DNA of 64,000 nucleotides from Streptomyces sp. SID14436 (GTDB taxonomy: Bacteria > Actinomycetota > Actinomycetes > Streptomycetales > Streptomycetaceae). The first letter of the stretch is position 1, and every line of letters begins with the position of its first letter. Below the pieces are notes generated by a model that saw nothing but the letters and a program-made list of their open reading frames with translations, was not told where the DNA came from and searched no databases. The position numbers and the translations under genes are program-made. The stretch is from positions 1-64,000 of the forward strand of contig NZ_JAAGMD010000531.1 in the NCBI RefSeq assembly GCF_010548465.1, written 5' to 3'. Positions 60,927 through 64,000 of this stretch are shown piece by piece.

Positions 60927-61247
60927 ATGCTCAGGAAGCAGGGCACGACCATCCTCGGCGCGACGGCTCTGGTGCTGGCGGGCGTCGTCGGCGGGGCCGC
61001 TCCGGTGCAGGCCGCTCCGGTGCAGATCACGGCGGGCGGTACCGCGCCCGCGTGCATCCAGCGCAGTGTCGTGAACAACCCCGACGGGGGCATGCAGGCA
61101 TGGCTGTACAACAAGTGCGGCAAGACGATGCGGGTGAAGGTCGTCGTGAAGAACTGGCGTGACACGTCCTGCAAGTCCATCAAGAACAAGCAGAGCGCGT
61201 ACTTCCGTACCGTCGGCGGCCGCTACGACCGGACCGCCGTCTGCTGA
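60927..61247 (+). CDS. Small secreted protein, possibly alpha-amylase-inhibitor (tendamistat)-like
   Basis: A 106-residue pre-protein. The signal peptide is MLRKQGTTILGATALVLAGV then VGGAAPVQAAP. The mature part begins near TAPACIQRS and has four cysteines, with NKCGKTMRVKVVVKNWRDTS then C and a C-terminal AVC. The second-to-third Cys spacing (18) equals that in tendamistat and the VKVV strand matches. The first and last spacings are 21 and 24 instead of 16 and 28, and the tendamistat WRY loop is absent. A similar small disulfide-bonded beta fold is therefore possible but unproven. GAAGGGGG precedes the ATG; a strong hairpin follows the stop. Confidence 0.7.
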   Translation: MLRKQGTTILGATALVLAGVVGGAAPVQAAPVQITAGGTAPACIQRSVVNNPDGGMQAWLYNKCGKTMRVKVVVKNWRDTSCKSIKNKQSAYFRTVGGRYDRTAVC

Positions 61248-61269
61248 TCCCTGTCCGTCGCACCGGTGA

Positions 61270-61302
61270 GCGGTGGCCCGGCATGACGTGCCGGGCCACC
61301 GC
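61270..61302. terminator. Perfect 14-bp-stem hairpin
   Basis: GCGGTGGCCCGGCA (61270-61283) and its exact reverse complement (61289-61302) flank the loop TGACG, 23 bases after the secreted-protein stop and before the convergent GAP gene. It is probably a bidirectional terminator. Confidence 0.75.
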
Positions 61303-61315
61303 CGCCCTGCCACAC

Positions 61316-61359
61316 GTCACGTCACGTCACGTCACCTACGTCATGTCATGTCATGTCAC
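61316..61359. repeat. Pentanucleotide array GTCAC/GTCAT
   Basis: GTCAC four times (61316-61335), CTAC, then GTCAT three times and GTCAC (61340-61359). The array covers the stop codon of the minus-strand GAP gene (61351-61353). A change in repeat number would alter the very end of that protein. Confidence 0.75.
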
Positions 61360-61994
61360 CAGGTCGTAGATGCTGCGGGCCACCAGGTACAGGCCGGCCA
61401 GCAGGGAGAGCGTGACGATCAGCGATTCCTGATGGCGGTCCATCCAGCCGCGCAACGCCTGCAGGCGGGCGCCGGCGGCCGCGGGCGCCCGGAGGGCGTA
61501 CGCCTCCATGACGATGAGGCTGAGGGTGGCGAGCAGGCAGTAGCAGGCCAGGGCGAACCAGTCGGCGACGGTGGAGAGGTCCGCGTCGACAGCGGTGGCG
61601 GCGCCGGCGGCGACCAGCGCCCAGGGTTGCAGCATCCACGCCAGGCCGGCGGCCACGGCCGGGGAGGCGTCGTCGATGCGGGCGGCCCAGCGGGGCGGCC
61701 GGCGCGGACGGGCCGGCCGGCGGTGCCGGAGGGCGCCGTAGACCACCAGCGCCAGGCCGATGGCCAGCTTCACCGCCACGGCGGCGGTCGAGGGCGCACT
61801 GTGATGCACGAGTTGCCGGCCGCCGGTCAGCAGCACCACGCAGACGATGACCGCGATCAGGTTGGCCAGCCACGACAGCAGGAACGCCATGCCCTGGCGC
61901 ACGCCGTTCCGCGCGGAGAGCAGCAGGATGAAGGCGCTGTTGTGCAGGGGCCCGCAGTGATGGCTGCACCGATCACCAGAAGATCGAGGACCAT
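61351..61994 (-). pseudogene. GAP-family (LysE-like) membrane protein, split by a one-base deletion
   Basis: Starting at ATG 61994 the reading is MVLDLLVIGAAITAGP and then breaks at the G-run 61947-61950. Inserting one base gives LHNSAFILLLSARNGVRQGM and a clean frame to 61351. The protein has about six helices (FLLSWLANLIAVIVCVVLLT, VAVKLAIGLALVVYGALRHR, AAGLAWMLQPWALVAAGAAT, WFALACYCLLATLSLIVMEA, LIVTLSLLAGLYLVARSIYD). Family members export small molecules or lipid precursors. An internal GTG at 61902 could also give a shortened protein. The lesion in a homopolymer suggests a sequencing error. Confidence 0.75.
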
Positions 61995-62115
61995 CGGATC
62001 TGTCGCTCCCGGTCGGTCGGGCCGCCCGGGCCCGTGGCGGACGGGCCGGCCGGCGGCGCGGGCGGCTCGGAACGCGGGGACGCGGGTCCGCGCGCGGACC
62101 GTTCCCGTGTTCCGT

Positions 62116-63453
62116 TCAGCTGGTTCGTCGCAGCGGCGGCGGGGTCCAGGCTCCGCCGAGAGCCGCTTCGTCCGGCCAGTACAGGCGCAGGAAGACGTTG
62201 AAACTTCCCTCGGGCGCGGGGAGCCAGTTGTCCTCGCGGTCGGGTCCCGGGTTGTCGTGCTGGACGTAGATGTCGAGGGAGCCGTCCGGGTTGGTGCGCA
62301 TGCCGCTGCGGTCGCCGATCGCGTAGCGGTCCAGGCGGTTGTCGGCGAACAGCTGCCGGTCGTTCATCATCGTCAGCGACCAGAAGCCCCGTACCGGCGG
62401 GGTCCGGTCCGCGTCGAAGTGCAGCACGTAGCGGTGCGCGCCGTCGAGGGGCCGGCCGTCCGCGTCGTTGGTGGCGTGCGGGTACAGGGCGTCCACGTCG
62501 AGGTTGGCGCCGTAGCCGACCCAGGTCACCATGGCGCGCTTGGGGTAGTCGGTCCCGTAGGCGCCCAGTCCGCGGTGCACGGTCCACCCGTTGACCTGGT
62601 TGCCGGGTGCCTCCGCCTGCGACTTGAACCCCTGGAGCGTCTCGGGGCCCGTGGCGGCGGCCCTGTCCAGCGCGGCGAGCACGTCCGGCGGCTGGTCCTC
62701 CAGCTTCGCTCCGGGAGCGATGCCGAGCCGGGCCACCCGCTCGAGGAAGGGCGCGTCGGCGGGGCTCGGCGGGTTGTCGACGAGGAGCTGGTTGAGCCGC
62801 GTGAAGAACGCCCGGCCGTCGAGCTGGTGGACCTGGGTGACGGGGGCGGTGACGGCGTCGACTCCCTCGGCGACGGTCGCGTCGGTGGGCGGGGTGTAGT
62901 CCCGCGGGTTTCCCGTCCACTGCGACAGCGGGGTGAGCCGGGTGCCGTCCTGAAGCCGGTGGACGACCGCGTAGTCGGACGGCCCGGCCGTGGCGTACCG
63001 CGCGATGATCCAGTTGACGGCCGTGGGCGACGGCAGCACCGTCATGCCCTGCGGCGCCCGGCCCGACCAGGTGGGCCCGGTCAGCAGGAAGGGTCCCGCG
63101 GCCGATCCGTCCTGACGGCTGCCGGGCGCGTGGACGACGTCGGACCACGCGCTGAGGATCGGCACCATCCAGTAGCGGTCCTCGAACTCCGGCAGGCTCA
63201 GCACCAGGGGCTCTTCGGAGAGGTCCAGCCAGGCACTGGAGTACAGGGTGTCGGCGTTGGGGGACACGACCTCGGTGAAGGCGGCGTCGGGTGTGCGGCG
63301 CATGTGACAGAACTGGTTCACCGGAGCCTTGCGCCGCTCGTCGTCCCGCTCGGCGACCGCCGTCATGACGTCCTTGGTCAGCCCGGCGGTCACCAACGGA
63401 TAGCCGTACAGCCATGCTTCCGTCGCCAACCGCTCCAGCTGCTCGTCCGCCAT
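62116..63453 (-). CDS. DUF1254/DUF1214 family protein
   Basis: A 445-residue protein. The N-terminal DUF1254 part has TEAWLYGYPLVTAGLTKDVM, SPNADTLYSSAWLDLSEEPL and DRYWMVPILSAWSDVVHAPG. The C-terminal DUF1214 part has RYVLHFDADRTPPVRGFWSL, TMMNDRQLFADNRLDRYAIG and IYVQHDNPGPDREDNWLPAP, then EGSFNVFLRLYWPDEAALGG. There is no signal peptide from the ATG at 63453 (MADEQLERLATEA), although many relatives are secreted. The function of the family is unknown. A monocistronic gene. Confidence 0.88.
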   Translation of the reverse strand: MADEQLERLATEAWLYGYPLVTAGLTKDVMTAVAERDDERRKAPVNQFCHMRRTPDAAFTEVVSPNADTLYSSAWLDLSEEPLVLSLPEFEDRYWMVPILSAWSDVVHAPGSRQDGSAAGPFLLTGPTWSGRAPQGMTVLPSPTAVNWIIARYATAGPSDYAVVHRLQDGTRLTPLSQWTGNPRDYTPPTDATVAEGVDAVTAPVTQVHQLDGRAFFTRLNQLLVDNPPSPADAPFLERVARLGIAPGAKLEDQPPDVLAALDRAAATGPETLQGFKSQAEAPGNQVNGWTVHRGLGAYGTDYPKRAMVTWVGYGANLDVDALYPHATNDADGRPLDGAHRYVLHFDADRTPPVRGFWSLTMMNDRQLFADNRLDRYAIGDRSGMRTNPDGSLDIYVQHDNPGPDREDNWLPAPEGSFNVFLRLYWPDEAALGGAWTPPPLRRTS

Positions 63454-63744
63454 CGGCTTCTCCCTGGGCGCGTATCGGCCCGCACTCTTCGACGCTAAGC
63501 GGGCCCCCTGGCATCCGCATCTCGGCCCCCCGGACCGTCCACGGCGGCGGGCGGCGGGCGGCGGGACTGCGGGGCGGTGGGGCGGTGGGGCGGCTTGTCG
63601 ACCCGGCGAGTGCCGCGGCCGGGCGGGCACAGCGGCGGAGCGGGCTCACGCGCAGCCGGGCTGGCACCCGGCTGCGCGTGGCGCCTACACGTGGCACACC
63701 GTCCCGCTGGGGCTTCGGGCTCCGCGCGACCGGACAGGACGCAT

Positions 63745-64000
63745 TCACCCGTCGGCGCGGGCAGCCGCACCGGCCCCGGCCACGAAGGGCCTGGAGGCGA
63801 CGGTGATCGTGACCGAGACGGCGGCCAGCGCGGTGATCGCCGCTGCCGGGGTGAGGAGTTGGGCGAGCCCTCCCGCCACGGCCGCGCCCAAACCCTGCCA
63901 GGTCATCCGGCCGGCCGACTCGACGCCCTGGACCTGGCCGCGCACCTGGTCCGGTGTCGACGCGAGGAGCTGTTCCTGGAGCGGCAGGGTGGCGGCGAAT
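63745..64000 (-). CDS. MFS transporter, C-terminal part (runs off the window)
   Basis: The frame is open to the window end and reads ATLPLQEQLLASTPDQVRGQ, then VQGVESAGRMTWQGLGAAVA and GGLAQLLTPAAAITALAAVS, ending near AAARADG. The ELLA-TPDQVRGQ-QG pattern followed by two helices is the usual end of a 12-helix major-facilitator protein. Only the last 85 or so residues are here. Substrate unknown. Confidence 0.8.
   Translation of the reverse strand, partial: FAATLPLQEQLLASTPDQVRGQVQGVESAGRMTWQGLGAAVAGGLAQLLTPAAAITALAAVSVTITVASRPFVAGAGAAARADG

Noticed and set aside
61273-63498. A 741-codon plus-strand open frame
   Set aside because: Shadow of the GAP-family and DUF1254 genes, both with strong family motifs on the minus strand.
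1-64000. tRNA, rRNA or CRISPR array
   Set aside because: No cloverleaf, 16S/23S/5S words or spaced direct repeats were recognised by eye; a covariance search would be the proper test.

Overview
The window is about 72% GC. It has strong third-position GC bias, many ATGA/GTGA start-stop overlaps, and abundant GNAT, TetR, HxlR, NarL and alpha/beta-hydrolase genes. This points to a Streptomyces (or close actinomycete) replicon. The strongest landmark is a tap-tpg operon (29420-32214). It encodes the telomere-associated protein Tap and the telomere terminal protein Tpg, which replicate the ends of linear Streptomyces chromosomes and plasmids. The window is therefore part of a linear replicon, probably a chromosome arm or a large linear plasmid.

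Region by region. 1-6.7 kb is decayed accessory DNA: an edge-truncated Mu/integrase-type transposase, a nucleotidyltransferase with a small partner gene, a split NAD-dependent epimerase, a possible broken lipoprotein gene, a heavily damaged IS5-family element, an orphan APH-like N-terminal fragment and a split GNAT gene. 7-15 kb holds a TetR regulator divergent from an amidase, with a perfect 17-bp-arm palindrome between them. It also holds a MerR regulator, a quinone-oxidoreductase-like enzyme, a zinc alcohol dehydrogenase, a broken Imm49 immunity gene and an aminoglycoside-adenylyltransferase-like gene. 15.5-21 kb is redox and sugar-acid metabolism: a flavin disulfide reductase, a pirin, a truncated SMP-30 gene overlapping a glucose-6-phosphate dehydrogenase gene, and gluconokinase. 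21-29.4 kb holds an HxlR regulator, a split DUF389 membrane protein, an SPFH/band-7 protein translationally coupled to a degenerate NAD-kinase homologue, a membrane-anchored Mrr-type nuclease and two alpha/beta hydrolases.

From about 29.4 kb the gene content is mostly intact. tap-tpg is followed by small lipoprotein and membrane proteins, a NarL-type two-component system, a HAD hydrolase, a RidA protein, a secreted protein with an EF-hand loop and a Tat lipoprotein. At 40.0-45.8 kb lies a branched-chain-amino-acid-type ABC importer operon (K-G-F-H-M order) ending in a hydrolase. It is followed by an azoreductase/LysR divergent pair, a VOC protein and a DHA2-type exporter. At 51.2-54.6 kb HdeD, PLDc_N-SHOCT and DUF7144 membrane proteins precede a diacylglycerol-kinase-like lipid kinase. 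At 54.6-58.9 kb there is a cluster of XRE and HxlR regulators with reductase, SDR, SnoaL, RidA and VOC proteins. At 59.0-60.7 kb a molybdenum-cofactor oxidoreductase, its FAD/NAD reductase and a zinc-ribbon protein form one unit. The window ends with a possible tendamistat-like secreted protein, a split GAP-family membrane protein, a DUF1254 protein and the 3' end of an MFS gene.

Many genes are broken by a single base at or next to G/C repeats: the transposase, nucleotidyltransferase, epimerase, two GNATs, DUF389 and GAP. Some of this may be true subtelomeric decay, but the pattern is also what sequencing or assembly indels would leave. No tRNA, rRNA, CRISPR array or complete biosynthetic gene cluster was recognised.
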